Below, one piece after another: positions 62,809-64,000 of a DNA stretch of 64,000 nt. The notes beneath the pieces were generated by a model that searched no databases, was not told the origin of the DNA, and saw nothing but the letters and a program-made list of their open reading frames with translations. A program made the translations under genes and the position numbers. Source of the stretch: Rhizobium sp. 32-5/1 (lineage in GTDB: Bacteria > Pseudomonadota > Alphaproteobacteria > Rhizobiales > Rhizobiaceae); contig NZ_CP120638.1 in assembly GCF_029537235.1 (NCBI RefSeq), forward strand, positions 2,916,501 to 2,980,500, written 5' to 3'. Each line of letters starts with the position of its first letter. Within the stretch, counting starts at the first letter, position 1.

Positions 62809-63057
62809 CTACCCCTTGGCGTCTTCGAGATTGTCTTCCGTTGTTACCCGCTCATAGGTTTCGCCTTCGCTGCGTACACGATATTGCGGCGAACCATCCC
62901 GAACAGGCAATTTTGCGAGAATGCGAAAAATCGTTTCGTCGCGCAATGACAAACCGACCGTACTTTTCATCCGAACCTTCTGGCCGACCGAAAAACGGTG
63001 CAGACGGGTTTGAGACCGATGAACTGCGGGCGGTGTAGAGGTGGAAGCCATGGGCAT
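62809..63057 (-). CDS. Small conserved hypothetical protein
   Basis: About 82 residues: a variable N-terminus, then HRFSVGQKVRMKSTVG, IFRILAKLPVRDG and YRVRSEGETYERVTTEDNL. The last part looks like a small SH3-like or barrel fold and resembles short rhizobial proteins of unknown function. AAGGAGAATGCCC precedes the start region; ATG at 63057 or 63051. The 293 bases to soxG show no other supported gene. Confidence 0.7.
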   Translation of the reverse strand: MPMASTSTPPAVHRSQTRLHRFSVGQKVRMKSTVGLSLRDETIFRILAKLPVRDGSPQYRVRSEGETYERVTTEDNLEDAKG

Positions 63058-63350
63058 TCTCCTTGAAAAAGGCGTGAATGAAAAATCGGAGGCCTGCCCC
63101 GTTTCGTCATATCCGCTTTTTTGAAGGGGCGTTTGCCGGGTCGGGAACTGCCAGTGCGTCCGTCGTCGATTCCTGCCAGGCGGCAGGCCGGATCAGTCAA
63201 GTCGTAGCGATGAGCCGTATCCAGGCACGACGCCGGGCGCGGTACGATCGAAAATTTGGATTGAGCAGCCGAGCCTTGGCCAAAGAGCGATTGAAATTCA
63301 GCCTAGTGTCAATTGCGGTTTAAGTGAGGCCAGATCGACGCTGCCGTCGC

Positions 63351-63923
63351 TTAAAGACCTGCTCGGGCATCGACGCCGAATTCGAGGCCCATTTCGATCA
63401 GTTCGTCCCAGAGGCTTTCGGCAAAACCACGCAGGACGAGGATTTCGAACCGGATGTCACCGGTACGGGTGATCAGTGCGGAAATATGGCTGATCAGGGT
63501 CATGGCGGAGCGGCCCACCGGGAATTGCGACAGGTGCAGATCGACGGCCGTGCCCTTGGCGAGAACGGCTTCTACGGCGTTGCCGCTGATGCCGATCCGC
63601 ACGCGTCCATGGGACTGGTCGGCAATCGAGGCCGGACCGGATAGAAGCGCCTGTTTGTCCGCAATATCCGAATGTGCAAACGCTGCATCGCCGACAACGA
63701 ACCACTGCCCCGGACCGACAGCGCGCACCGCATGCGCCGAACTATCGCTCACAGACGCCACAATGGCCGAAAGGTCGCCCGTTCCTCCGGACGCCAGGAT
63801 CTGCAGCACATGCCCTTCCGGCAGCGCTTCGAGCACAATCCTGCCATCGACCGCTGTTGAGCCGAAAGATCCGGATTTTGCGCCAGCAAGGGCGGGGCGG
63901 TGAACAAGCGAAAATTCAGCCAT
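63351..63923 (-). CDS. soxG: Sarcosine oxidase gamma subunit
   Basis: A 190-residue subunit of heterotetrameric sarcosine oxidase, which oxidises sarcosine to glycine and formaldehyde equivalents on folate. Segments VGPGQWFVVGD, VRIGISGNAVEAVLAKG and FAESLWDELIEMGLEFG are characteristic. The ATG at 63923 overlaps the end of soxA by 8 bases. Last gene of a soxBDAG-type operon running in from the right. Confidence 0.92.
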   Translation of the reverse strand: MAEFSLVHRPALAGAKSGSFGSTAVDGRIVLEALPEGHVLQILASGGTGDLSAIVASVSDSSAHAVRAVGPGQWFVVGDAAFAHSDIADKQALLSGPASIADQSHGRVRIGISGNAVEAVLAKGTAVDLHLSQFPVGRSAMTLISHISALITRTGDIRFEILVLRGFAESLWDELIEMGLEFGVDARAGL

Positions 63924-64000
63924 GGAGCTTTCCATTTTCCGGATCGAAGAAGACCGGGCTGCACAGCACGGCCTTGGTATATTCGTTTTTGAGGTCGTTC
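63916..64000 (-). CDS. soxA: Sarcosine oxidase alpha subunit, C-terminal end (partial)
   Basis: Only the last 27 codons are visible (ending AVLCSPVFFDPENGKLHG). SPVFFDPE is the usual end of the alpha subunit, and the overlap with soxG fits the sox operon order. The rest lies beyond the window. Confidence 0.85.
   Translation of the reverse strand, partial: NDLKNEYTKAVLCSPVFFDPENGKLHG

Noticed and set aside
63078..63323. Possible 81-codon plus-strand gene between the small protein and soxG
   Set aside because: Arg-rich translation without motif and no ribosome-binding site; a conflicting minus-strand frame covers part of it.

Overview
The window reads as a Rhizobiaceae genome fragment (Rhizobium/Agrobacterium type). 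The grounds are GC-rich coding sequence, many ABC sugar importers paired with LacI regulators, a thiC-O-S-G-E-D thiamine operon, a HutF/HutG-type histidine pathway, a mannosylfructose/sucrose-type synthase-phosphatase pair, and sarcosine oxidase at the right edge. Genus and replicon cannot be fixed from the sequence alone. The dense catabolic and siderophore content would suit a chromid or megaplasmid.

Layout: 1-3219 holds part of an ABC sugar importer and its LacI regulator. 3462-5055 holds a homocysteine S-methyltransferase and a divergent Lrp/AsnC regulator. 5077-14077 is a second LacI regulator and a seven-gene sugar operon (binding protein, ATPase, two permeases, tagatose-3-epimerase-like isomerase, FGGY kinase, class II aldolase). 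14100-19501 is the thiamine operon behind a TPP riboswitch. 19535-24128 carries an aminotransferase/YheO-like regulator/ornithine-cyclodeaminase-like set and a ThuA/Gfo-Idh-MocA pair. 24424-27878 is a membrane-stress operon (PspA, YqiJ-like, flotillin) in which PspA is preceded in frame by a domain resembling the N-terminal half of TnpB. 28086-31901 carries a GH32 fructosidase facing a GT4 synthase/HAD phosphatase pair. 32348-47386 is an iron system: FecI-type sigma factor, FecR, STN-containing TonB receptor, DUF2218 protein, a complete petrobactin-type asbABCDEF set, and a FatB/permease/permease/ATPase importer. 47456-52676 is an RND efflux pair with a divergent TetR regulator. 52822-62557 is the hut region (hutIHGUD divergent from hutFC), next to a histidine ammonia-lyase homologue that lacks the MIO-forming Ala-Ser-Gly. 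62622-64000 has two small conserved proteins and the soxG/soxA end of sarcosine oxidase.

The sequence carries about two dozen single-base frameshifts, nearly all consistent with loss of one base from a short G/C (or A/T) run and nearly all inside well-conserved genes. The simplest explanation is consensus sequencing error rather than gene decay, so the affected genes are annotated as one reconstructed CDS each with the suspected position given.

The most interesting items are the petrobactin-like siderophore locus in an alphaproteobacterium with its own ECF sigma system and two matching candidate promoters, the TnpB-N-like/PspA fusion, and the MIO-less ammonia-lyase homologue.
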